Origin: Myxococcales bacterium
Lineage (GTDB): Bacteria > Myxococcota_A > Polyangia > Polyangiales > JADJMO01
Assembly (NCBI GenBank): GCA_016709545.1
Contig: JADJMO010000010.1
Location: 124,001 to 188,000 of the forward strand
Direction of reading: 5' to 3'
Length of the DNA: 64,000 nucleotides
Positions 17,117 to 26,100 of this stretch are shown piece after piece. How positions within the stretch are numbered: the stretch's first letter is position 1; each line of letters begins with the position of its first letter. The position numbers and the translations under genes are program-made. The notes under the pieces were generated by a model. That model made no database searches and was not told where the DNA came from. It saw only the letters and a program-made list of their open reading frames with translations.

Positions 17117-20100
17117 TCAGGCCTTCGTCAGGCGCACCTTGAGGAGCGCACCCTCCACCTCGACCTCCTTGGCGGTCGGGTCGGTGTCCTCGCCGTCGAC
17201 GAGCACGAGCCCCGAGGCGCAGAGCACCGCTTCGGCGATGGTGGCGGTGTGCGTGCGGAGCGCCGCCATCGTCGCGGCGGGCCCCGTGACCCGCACGTCC
17301 ACGCGGTCCTGGAACTCGAGGCCGAGCTCCTTGCGCAGCGTCTGCAGGCGGTTCTGGAGCTCGCGGGCGATGCCCTCGGCCTCGAGCTCGGGGGTGATGC
17401 GGGTGTCGAGCACCACCACGCCGACGCGGTCGCCGGCGGCGGCGAAGCCCTCGCGCGCGATGACCTGCACCTCGACGTCCTCCTGGGTCACCTCGAGCGG
17501 CTTGCCGTCGATCAGCACCCCGGGGACGATCGCCTTGCCGTTCGTGACGAGCTCGGCGCGGAGCGAGCCCGCGTCGACCGTCTCGAGGGCCTTCTTCACC
17601 GCCTGCACCTCCTTGCCGATGCGCGGCCCGAGGGAGCGGAAGTTGGGCTTGAGCTTGAAGGTGACGAAGTCGCCGGCGTGGTCGGGCGCGACGAGCTCGA
17701 CGACGTGGACGTTGAGCTCCTCCTTGATCACGTCGAGGTGGGCGCGCAGGCCCGCGGCGCGCTCCTTGGCCATGACCACCGTGGCGGTCGCGAGTGGGCG
17801 GCGCACCTTGAGCTTGCTCGCGGTGCGCACCTGCAGGCCGAGCGAGACCACGGCGCGGGCGTCGGCCATCTCGCGGGAGAGCGGCTCGTCGATGCGCGCG
17901 ACGTCGGCGGTGGGGAAGTCGCAGAGGTGCACGCTGGGCGGCGCGCCGGGCTCGTGGACCAGCGCGCGGTAGGCCTCCTCGGCGAGGAACGGCGTGAACG
18001 GCGCGGCCACCTTGGCGATGGTGACCAGCGCCTCGTGCAGGGTGCCGTAGGCGTCGCGCTTGTCGGCCGAGGCCTCCGCGGTGCCCGCGGCCCAGAAGCG
18101 GTCGCGCGAGCGGCGGAGCCACCAGTTGGAGAGCGACTCGGTGAGCGCGACCAGCGTCTGCGCCGACTCGTACACCTCGTAGCGGTCCATGTGCGTGGTC
18201 ACGTCGCGCACGGCGAGGGCGAGCTCGGAGAGCAGCCAGCGGTCGAGCGGGCTCGCCGGCACCTCGGCGCGGCGGTGCACGCGCGGATCGAAGCCGTCGA
18301 TGTTGGCGTAGATGGTGAAGAACGAGAGCACGTTGCGCAGCTTGATCGCGAAGTCCTTCTGCAGCGCGCGCACGTTGGAGAGCGAGTGCCGCGTGTTGGT
18401 CCACGGCGGGCTCGCCGCGTAGAAGAACCAGCGGAACGCGTCGGCGCCCGGCGCGGGGGTGCTCAGATCCTCGAAATAGACGCACTGCTTCTGCGGCAGG
18501 CGGGGCACCTCGACCGGCTTCACGTCGAGCCCGCGCGGGTAGAGCTCGGCGCCGACGGCGGCGCGATCGGCGTCGCCGAGCACGACGACGCGGCGCGGGA
18601 GCTTCTTGTGCGCGCGCACCACGAACGAGCGCGGGGCGCCCTCGCCGACGTAGACGTCGACCTTGGCGCCGTCCTGCAGATCGAGGCCGTCGAGGTCGTC
18701 GCGGGCGACCGCGCACTCGCCCGGCTTCACCTCGACGCCGGACTGCGCGGCGTCGATCACCGCGAACTGCATGCGCACGCGGTCGAGGATGACGTCCGGC
18801 GGGGTGTAGTTGCCCTTGCCCTTCGACTCCTTCTTGCCCTCGCGGTCGCCCACGTGACCGAGCACGATGCAGGTCTTGTAGGGGTGCGCCTTGCTCGTGG
18901 GATCGAGCCCGAACTCGGCGCGCGTCTTCGCGTCGAACACGAGCGTGCTGATCATGAGCAGGCTGTAGAACCAGCCGCGGGTCTGGTCGATCGCCTCGCT
19001 GATGAAGTCGGCGGGCCACTGCGAGCGCATGCGCTCGATGGACCCCTGCTGGTGCGGAAAACCCCACTGGGCGAACGGCATGCACCCCGAGTCGAACCAG
19101 CAGTCGATCACCTCGGGCACGCGGCGCATGGTCTTGCCCGTCTTCGGCGACGGGAAGGTCACCTGGTCGATCCACGGCTTGTGGACGATGAGGTCGTCGC
19201 TCAGGGTCGGATCGGCCTTCTTGGCGGCGTGAAAATGGTCGAAGGCGCGCGGGTTCAGCTTCAGGATCTCGTCGACGCTGGTCGGCGCGTGCATGTCGGT
19301 CGGGTCGTCCTCGGAGACCCACACGTTGAGCGGCGTGCCCCAGAAGCGCTCGCGCGAGAGCGCCCAGTCCACGTTGTTCTGCAGGAAGTCGCCGAAGCGG
19401 CCCTCCTTGATGTGCGGCGGCAGCCAGTTCACCTCGCGGTTGTTGGCGATGGCGTCGTCCTTGTGCGCGGTGGTGCGGATGAACCACGCGGGGCGCGCGA
19501 ACTGGATGAGCGGGTCGTCGTCGGCGCGCCAGCAGAACGGGTAGTCGTGGCGATAGAGCTCCTTGAGGAGCAGGAGCCCGCGCTGGTGGAGATCGTCGAG
19601 GATGCCCTTGTCGGCGTCCTTGACCCACTTGCCCGCCCAGTTCGGGACGTCGGCCTTGAACGTGCCGTCGGCCTCGATGGCGCAGAACAGCTCGAGGGGC
19701 TCACCGAACGTGCGCTCGAGGCGCTTGTGGGCCTGGTTGTCGTCCTCGCCGAACGCGGGCGCGATGTGGACGATGCCGGTGCCGCTGTCGAGGGTGACGA
19801 AGTCCTCGACGATCACGCGCCAGTACTTCACCTCGCCCTTGGCCGTCCGGTCCGCCGCGTGGTCCTTGGCGTAGAGGTCGAACGGCGGCTGGTAGCGGAG
19901 CCCCGCGAGCGCGGAGCCCTTCACCGAGAAGCCGTCGACGCGCTCGCCCTTGGTCTTCTTGGCGAACTCCTCGGCGAGCGCCTCGGCGACGAGCACCGGA
20001 CCGGTCGGGGTCTGCACCGCGACGTAGACCGCGTCGGCCTTGACCGCGGCGTACATGTTGGAGGGCAGCGTCCACGGGGTGGTCGTCCACGCGGCGAGCG

Positions 20101-20776
20101 CGAGGCCCGCGGGGGCGCCGGTCGGCGCGTCGACCAGCGGGAAGCGCACGAAGCAGCTCGGGTCGTCGACCTGCTTGTAGCCCTGGCCGACCTCGCCCGA
20201 GGAGAGCGCGGTGCCGCCCTGCGCCCACCACCACACGACCTTGTGGCCGCGGTAGAGCAGGCCCTTCTGCAGGAGCTGCCCGAGCGCCCACCACACGCTC
20301 TCGACGTAGGACTTGTGGTAGGTGACGTACGCCGCGTCGAGGTCGCACCAGAACGCGATGCGCTCGGTGAGCCTTCGCCACTCCTCGGTGTAGCGGAACA
20401 CGCTGTCGACGCAGCGACGGATGAACGGCTCGACGCCGTACTGCTCGATGGCCGCCTTGCCGTGGATGCGCAGCTCCTTCTCGACCTCGACCTCGACGGG
20501 CAGGCCGTGGGTGTCCCAGCCCGCCTTGCGGTCGACCCGGTAGCCGCGCATCGTCTTGTAGCGCGGGAACAGGTCCTTCATGACCCGCGTCAACACATGG
20601 CCGTTGTGGGGCGTGCCGTTCGCGGTCGGCGGTCCCTCGAAGAACACGAACGGGCCGTTCGGCGCGGGCCGCTCGAGCGTGCGCTCGAAGATGCGCTCGC
20701 TGCGCCAGAACTCGATGATGGCCTTCTCGGACTCGGGGAACCGGAGCGAAGTGTCGACCTTGGGGAATACCGGCAT
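17117..20776 (-). CDS. ileS: Isoleucyl-tRNA synthetase with atypical KMSKS region
   Basis: 1219-residue class I synthetase that charges tRNA-Ile. The HIGH box reads PPTANGTPHNGH (about 48-59); GWDTHGLPVE and the editing-domain signature TTPWTLPSNM are intact. The expected KMSKSKGN loop reads KKESKGKGNYTPP (about 648-660). From there roughly 100 additional residues intervene before the usual ADAFRWFFYAASPPW (about 775), where canonical enzymes need about 15. The anticodon-binding domain and a long C-terminal region follow (DRWLLSELALAVRDV, LSNWWLRRSRDRFW). The length is about 150 above the type 2 enzyme norm. The ATG at 20776 opens with PVFPKVDTSLRFPESE as expected. It heads a two-gene transcript. 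Confidence 0.9.
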   Translation of the reverse strand: MPVFPKVDTSLRFPESEKAIIEFWRSERIFERTLERPAPNGPFVFFEGPPTANGTPHNGHVLTRVMKDLFPRYKTMRGYRVDRKAGWDTHGLPVEVEVEKELRIHGKAAIEQYGVEPFIRRCVDSVFRYTEEWRRLTERIAFWCDLDAAYVTYHKSYVESVWWALGQLLQKGLLYRGHKVVWWWAQGGTALSSGEVGQGYKQVDDPSCFVRFPLVDAPTGAPAGLALAAWTTTPWTLPSNMYAAVKADAVYVAVQTPTGPVLVAEALAEEFAKKTKGERVDGFSVKGSALAGLRYQPPFDLYAKDHAADRTAKGEVKYWRVIVEDFVTLDSGTGIVHIAPAFGEDDNQAHKRLERTFGEPLELFCAIEADGTFKADVPNWAGKWVKDADKGILDDLHQRGLLLLKELYRHDYPFCWRADDDPLIQFARPAWFIRTTAHKDDAIANNREVNWLPPHIKEGRFGDFLQNNVDWALSRERFWGTPLNVWVSEDDPTDMHAPTSVDEILKLNPRAFDHFHAAKKADPTLSDDLIVHKPWIDQVTFPSPKTGKTMRRVPEVIDCWFDSGCMPFAQWGFPHQQGSIERMRSQWPADFISEAIDQTRGWFYSLLMISTLVFDAKTRAEFGLDPTSKAHPYKTCIVLGHVGDREGKKESKGKGNYTPPDVILDRVRMQFAVIDAAQSGVEVKPGECAVARDDLDGLDLQDGAKVDVYVGEGAPRSFVVRAHKKLPRRVVVLGDADRAAVGAELYPRGLDVKPVEVPRLPQKQCVYFEDLSTPAPGADAFRWFFYAASPPWTNTRHSLSNVRALQKDFAIKLRNVLSFFTIYANIDGFDPRVHRRAEVPASPLDRWLLSELALAVRDVTTHMDRYEVYESAQTLVALTESLSNWWLRRSRDRFWAAGTAEASADKRDAYGTLHEALVTIAKVAAPFTPFLAEEAYRALVHEPGAPPSVHLCDFPTADVARIDEPLSREMADARAVVSLGLQVRTASKLKVRRPLATATVVMAKERAAGLRAHLDVIKEELNVHVVELVAPDHAGDFVTFKLKPNFRSLGPRIGKEVQAVKKALETVDAGSLRAELVTNGKAIVPGVLIDGKPLEVTQEDVEVQVIAREGFAAAGDRVGVVVLDTRITPELEAEGIARELQNRLQTLRKELGLEFQDRVDVRVTGPAATMAALRTHTATIAEAVLCASGLVLVDGEDTDPTAKEVEVEGALLKVRLTKA

Positions 20777-20836
20777 GGCAGAGCCACGCTAGTCCGACGG
20801 CTGACGGGACGGCAATCGATGCTACCGTTTCCCCCC

Positions 20837-21304
20837 ATGACGATCTCTCGCAAAGACTTTCTTCGGCTCTCGGTGACCTTCGGCGGCGTCGCGGCGGCGG
20901 CGCATCTCGTCGGCTGCGGCAGCGACGATCCGGCCCCCAGCGGCACCACGGACACGGGCACCGCGACCGACACGGGCACCGCGACCGACACCGGCACCGC
21001 GACCGACACGGGGACCAAGACGGACACCGGCACCGCGAGCGACACGCCCGCCGAGGCCGCCGCGTGCACCAAGGTGAGCCCGGAGATCGCCGGCAACCAC
21101 GGCCACGTCCTCGACGTCCCCTTCGCCGACCTCACCGCCACGGGCGACAAGACCTACGACATCAAGGGCAGCTCGGTGCACACCCACTCGGTGACCCTCA
21201 CCGAGGCGCAGCGCAAGGACATCGCGGCGAGCAAGACCGTGATCGTCACGTCGACCGACGGCGGCGCGCTCCACACGCACACCATCACCATCACCTGCGC
21301 TTGA
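20837..21304 (+). CDS. Tat-like lipoprotein with TDTG repeat linker
   Basis: 155 residues. The amino end TISRKDFLRLSVTFGG resembles a twin-arginine signal with one Arg replaced by Lys (SRKDFL), followed by a lipobox ending HLVGC near residue 27. A low-complexity linker of TDTGTA units (about 38-72) leads to a C-terminal domain rich in histidine (NHGHVLDVP, SSVHTHSVTL, LHTHTITITC). The His-x-His pairs suggest metal binding. The function is unknown. It is divergent from ileS and has seven bases before the FemAB-like gene, so the two are likely one transcript. Confidence 0.68.
   Translation: MTISRKDFLRLSVTFGGVAAAAHLVGCGSDDPAPSGTTDTGTATDTGTATDTGTATDTGTKTDTGTASDTPAEAAACTKVSPEIAGNHGHVLDVPFADLTATGDKTYDIKGSSVHTHSVTLTEAQRKDIAASKTVIVTSTDGGALHTHTITITCA
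20951..21040 (+). repeat. Tandem 18-base repeat coding for TDTGTA linker
   Basis: Five adjacent 18-base units of the type GACACGGGCACCGCGACC, starting at 20951, 20969, 20987, 21005 and 21023. Units 1 and 2 are identical; the others differ at one to four positions. The unit length is a multiple of three, so copy number can change without breaking the lipoprotein frame. Confidence 0.85.
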
Positions 21305-21311
21305 ACGCGAC

Positions 21312-22451
21312 GTGAGCGAGGCCCTCGAGGTCCGGCTCGTAGAGAAGATCGGCTCGATCCCCGAGGCGACCTGGAACGGGTTGCTCGGGGAGCGTGCGTC
21401 GCCGTTCCTCGAGTGGGCCTGGCTCGAGGCGCTCGAGCGCGCGGGCTGCGTCGGCGCCGACAAGGGCTGGCTCCCCCAGCACGTCACCCTCTACCGCGAC
21501 GGCAAGCTGATCGCCGCCGCGCCCGCGTACCTGAAGGGGAACAGCGAGGGCGAGTTCGTCTTCGACTGGCAGTGGGCGAGCTTCGCCGAGCAGAAGCTGG
21601 GCATCGACTACTACCCGAAGCTCGTCGTGGCGGTGCCGTTCACGCCCGTGACCGGCGAGCGGATCCTCGTCGCGCCCGGCGAAGACCGCGCCGCACTCAC
21701 CGAGATGCTCGGCGTCGCGGTCACCAAGATCGTGCAGCAGCTCGGCCTCAGCTCGGGCCACGTGCTGTTCCCGCGCGAAGAAGAGGCCGACGCCCTCGTG
21801 CGCGCGGGACTCGTGCGCCGGCTCGGCGTGCAGTTCCACTGGAAGAACCAGGACTTTGCCACCTTCGACGACTTCCTCTCGTCGATGGGCTCCAAGAAGA
21901 AACACCAGATCAAGCGCGAGCGGCGCGAGGTGAAGGCGCAGGGGATCGTGATCGAGACCCGCCGCGGGTCGGATCTCGACGAGGAGACCCTCGCCGCGGC
22001 CTACCGCTTCTACCTAGCCACGGTCGACAAGTTCGTGTGGGGCCGGCGCTACCTGAACGAGGAGTTCTTCCGGCTGATCGCCGAGCGCTGGGCCGACGAC
22101 CGCCTCGAGGTGGTGGTGGCGAAGCGCAACGGCGTGCTGGTGGGCGGCGCGGTGAACGTCCACAAGGACGACCGCCTCTACGGCCGCTACTGGGGTGCCG
22201 ACGAGGACGTGAAGTTCCTCCACTTCGACGTCTGTTACTACCACTCGATCGAGGAGTGCATCGCCCGCAAGGACGCGGTGTTCGAGCCCGGCGCCGGCGG
22301 CGAGCACAAGGCCCGCCGGGGCTTCGCGCCCACCAAGACCTGGAGCGCCCACTACCTCCGCGACCCGCGCATGCGGCGGGTGATCGCCGACGTGTGCGCG
22401 CGCGAGGCGGCCCACGTGGAACGCATGGTGGAGACCGGCGAAGAGGAGTAG
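21312..22451 (+). CDS. FemAB-like GNAT protein (peptidoglycan-biosynthesis/recognition family)
   Basis: 379 residues starting at GTG 21312. It matches the DUF482/FemAB-like family of the GNAT superfamily: ASPFLEWAWLEALERAGC, LPQHVTLYRDGKLIAAAPAYLK, then the second half KKKHQIKRERREVKAQGI, RLEVVVAKRNGVLVGGAVN, and GGEHKARRGFAPTKTWSAH at the end. Related proteins transfer amino acids or acyl groups to cell-wall or lipid acceptors, but the exact reaction of this branch is not established. It follows the Tat-like lipoprotein by seven bases. Confidence 0.8.
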   Translation: MSEALEVRLVEKIGSIPEATWNGLLGERASPFLEWAWLEALERAGCVGADKGWLPQHVTLYRDGKLIAAAPAYLKGNSEGEFVFDWQWASFAEQKLGIDYYPKLVVAVPFTPVTGERILVAPGEDRAALTEMLGVAVTKIVQQLGLSSGHVLFPREEEADALVRAGLVRRLGVQFHWKNQDFATFDDFLSSMGSKKKHQIKRERREVKAQGIVIETRRGSDLDEETLAAAYRFYLATVDKFVWGRRYLNEEFFRLIAERWADDRLEVVVAKRNGVLVGGAVNVHKDDRLYGRYWGADEDVKFLHFDVCYYHSIEECIARKDAVFEPGAGGEHKARRGFAPTKTWSAHYLRDPRMRRVIADVCAREAAHVERMVETGEEE

Positions 22452-22506
22452 TCCGCGGGCCTCCGTCGGCGAAGAATGCGCTACGCGAATCCGCTCGCCT
22501 GACGGG

Positions 22507-23035
22507 TCAGTTGCAGAGGCCGAGGAGGCCCGGGCCCTCGAAGATGCACTTCGCGGGCGACGTCGGCTCCTTGCACGGGATCGCCGGACACCCGACGGTG
22601 CACTTCAGCTTCGCGAACCAGTTGGCCATCGCCTCGAGGCTCCGCGTGGCGTCGTTGGCCAAGCTCGCGTTGACCTTGCACCCGCAGAAGTCCTTGGCCA
22701 CGGTGATGCTGCAGTCGGCGTCGCACGCGCACCGCCTCGCCTCTGGCAAGGTGGTCGCATACTTGAGGGTCAGCGCGTCGCAGCCGAGCCCAGTCACGTC
22801 GGGGGTGAAGGTGCTCACGGGCCGCGGACAGAGTGGGCCGTCGGGGGCCGTGTCCCTCACGGGCGGGCCGCTGTCCGGCGCGTCCGGCGCGTCCGGCGCG
22901 GTGTCCACACTCCCCGTGTCCATCGTCGACCCGGTGTCGACCCGACGCATCTCCGGCGGCGTCGCTCCCCCCGACGTCGAACGTGGAACTGCTGCAACCC
23001 AAGAGCCCCAGGAGGCAAAGCGCGCCGATCCGCAT
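22507..23035 (-). CDS. Cys-rich lipoprotein, one apparent frameshift
   Basis: The ATG at 23035 begins a lipoprotein signal (MRIGALCLLGLLGCSS). After GSDAAGDAS the frame shifts at the CCC of 22941-22943 (one extra base) and continues as VDTGSTMDTGSVDTAPDAPD, a linker like those in neighbouring lipoproteins. The mature domain that follows has about ten cysteines (GCDALTLKY, RRCACDADCSI, DFCGCKV, KLKCTVGCPAIPCK) and ends GLLGLCN. It looks like a disulfide-rich extracellular module of about 110 residues. No enzyme signature was seen. Repaired length is about 175 residues. Confidence 0.62.
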
Positions 23036-23163
23036 GCGTGAACCGTACCGCCCCACCACCCAGGCGCAACCGCCATCACGGGGGCCGATACGGTCACACG
23101 CGCGCAAAATGGCCGCGCGGCGCGTCCGTCTCCAGGCACGCCGCGCGTTTCGGGATCCGAGGT

Positions 23164-26100
23164 TCAGTCTCCGCCGCCGCCCCCACCGCCGAGCGGGCCG
23201 TAGCCGAGCCGGTGCCCGATCTCGCGGACCGAGTCCACGAGACCCATGTACTTCACGAGGGCCGCCGCCGCGTCGATGTCCGCGACGATCGGCTGGTTCG
23301 CCGTGTCGCGCTCGAACGTGGGCCGACCGAACGTGTCGAGGATCACCGCGCCGGCGCCGTCACGCTTCACCTTGTACGCCGCCGCCGCGAGGGCGTTGGC
23401 GTGGGCGAGCATGCGGGAGCCGATGCCCTTGTCCACCGACTTGCCGTCGATGAGCTCGGCGCCGTACTTGCGGGCCACGTAGGTGTAGCCCGACGCCGGG
23501 TCGGTGAACTTCGCCGACCACTCGTCGGCGAGCGCGATCGCGTCCGTCGAGCCCTCGATCCACACCCGCAGCTTGTTCACGAGCGCCATGTCCGTCGACA
23601 GGCGGGAGAACAGCCCGGCGAACATCGCCGTGGCGAGCTGCTGCTTGTAGCCGAGGTTGGGGAACAGCACCGAGGCGCCGGCCGGGCGGACCGGCGTGGC
23701 CAGGGTGAGGTCGATCTGCTTCGGCGAGGGGTTCTTGCCGTCCGCGGCGGTGACGTAGGGGCCCACGCTCTCCCAGTCCTCGGCGAGGATGCCGCCGACG
23801 AGGCGATCGATCGCGTCCGGGAGGTCGTTGCGGAAGTTGATCTTCACGCCGCGGCCGTCGAGGAAGTTCTCGCGCGAGATGGTGAACAGGGTCGGGCGAC
23901 CGTCGACCAGCGCCTGCATGGCCATCGTCTTCTCCACCGAGAAGCCCGCGTGGTTGATCCAGTGCAGGTAGTCCCAGGAGCCGCCGAGGTCGTTGTTGTA
24001 GTCCTCGCCGACGTAGCGGCCGTCGACCACGTTGATGGTGAACGCGCCGCCCGTGGTGGCGCCGCTCGTGTCGAAGATGCTCTTGAGCGAGTCGACGCCC
24101 TTGCGCCCGTCGGACACGGAATAGGCGCCCGGCTCGGGCATCAGCACCGACTTGACCAGCATGTTGAACATGTCGGCCTCGGCGAGGGCGTACGGCTTCA
24201 GACCGTTGTCGTCCTCGAGGTCGGCCGCGCTACCGCGGCCCACGCTGGTGGCGATGAGCCAGTGGAACGCGCGCATGCGCTCGAAGTACCGGTCGGCGGT
24301 CTGCGAGGGGACGCGCTTGTAGTAGTACTCCTTGTTCTGGCGCCGGAAGTAGCTCCAGGGGTAGCTCATGTCGTAGCGCTTGATGGTGTTCTGCACGACC
24401 TCGTACGGGTCGGCGCCCGCGTCGCTGTCGTTGGTGTGGAAGTACGAGTTGTGCGTCGTGCCCCAGCGGTAGTGCCAGCGGAGGCGATCCTTCTTCTCGA
24501 CGTTGTCGGTGCCCGTGTGCCACACGTTGCCGTTGAGACCGGGCTGCAGCGCGTCGCTCTTGAAGTCTCGCCAGGCCCAGACGTCCTTCGGGGTCGGCGC
24601 GCACACCTTGCCGTGCACGATGCGCCAGCCGCCCTTGGCCTTCTCCTCCTCGGTCGCCGGGCGACAGTCACGGGCCGGATCGAACACCTTCATGAGGCGC
24701 GCGGTGTCGGTGTAGTGCTTGAACTGGCCCGACCCGGTGATGATCAGGTCGCGCTCGATGAGCTGGGAGTAGTGCTTGTACTTGAACTGCGTCTGCTGCG
24801 CGTAGGTCATCACCTTGTCGTCGAAGGTGTCGAGCACGCGGCCGTAGAGCGCCTTCATCGTGTGGTAGTCGTACGTGCCGAGGCCCACGGTCTCGCCGAA
24901 GCGCTCGAGCTGGTACTCCATCGTCGAGGTGTTGCCGAAGTAGTCGATGCCGGGGCGCGACTCGCCCGCGAGCCCGGCCTCGTCGGCCGTCTGCGGGTCG
25001 AGGTACCGCGGACCCATGCACGAGTCCTCGGCGCCCGCGCGCGGCTTGCCGGCGCAGGAGGTGGCGGCCTTGCCCTCGTTGGTGCGGAGCTGCCAGTACT
25101 GCGGGTTGAAGTTCGGCGCGTCCCACGACGAGGCGAACTGGTGCAGCATGCCGAGCGAGTGGCCGATCTCGTGGAGGGCGATGCCCTTCACTGCCTCCTT
25201 CCAGAGGTCGTCGTAGATCTTCTTGCCGCGCTCGACGACCGAGAGGTCGCCGTACTTGGCCTTGAACCAGCCGGCCGCGCCCGGGATGTAGACCGAGCCG
25301 GTGACCGGCGCCTCGTTCTCGAGGAAGCACACGCCGCGCAGGCGCAGGCCCTCTTCGATGATGGCCTTCATCGCGCGCAGGCGGCCCGGGTCCATGCCGC
25401 GGAGCGGGGAGGCCACGTCGAGCGCGGCCGCGCCGAGGTCGCCCGGCTTGGCGCCGAGCCCGTCGAGCATCCAGTGGGAGTCGACGAGCTGCGCCTCCAT
25501 CGTGGTGCCGTGGAGGTTCTTGGCGAGCGCGTCGAACTCGAGCTGCGCGGTCGACTGCACCGTCGGGTTGGACGTCGACTTGGCCGTCGTCGTCATGTAG
25601 CTCGCGAGCTTCTCGTCGGCGGTCGTGCCCGCGAACGGCTTGCCCTCGGTGCCGAGCGCCAGCTTGAGGCTCGGCAGGTTGATCATCGCGAGGCGCTGCT
25701 TCATCTCGAGCTCGGTGAGCCCGGGGCTGCGCCCGTCGGTCAGCATCTTGGCGTAGGTCGCGGCCGGCGTGTTCTCGATGATGTCCTCGAGCTTCAGGTC
25801 ACCGAGCGCGAGCTGGATGATGTCGCGCTGCATCGCCGCGGCGAACGTCGCCGAGCGGCCCATGATCTGCGCCGCGGCGCCGATGATCTGCCCGGTGAGC
25901 GGATCGGCCTCCCAGTTGGCGATGCCGCCCCACGGCGCGCGTGACTCGTAGGGCCAGTAGAAGACGAAGTTCTTGCGGATGTCGCCGACGCGCGCGAGGG
26001 CGCCGGTCTTGCCGCAGGTCTCCTGGTCGTCGTAGCTGCGCACGGGGTTGTGGCAGAACGTGAGCGCCACCGCCTTGCCCTTGGCCGGGGCCTTGGGCTT

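Noticed and set aside
17084..21304. A 1406-codon open frame on the plus strand across ileS
   Set aside because: It is antisense to a clear synthetase, is dominated by Arg/Gly/His/Glu runs, and arises from GC-rich third positions. Only its last part (20837-21304) is a real gene.
23038..25944. 968-codon plus-strand open frame opposite the metalloprotease
   Set aside because: Antisense shadow with biased composition and no motif.
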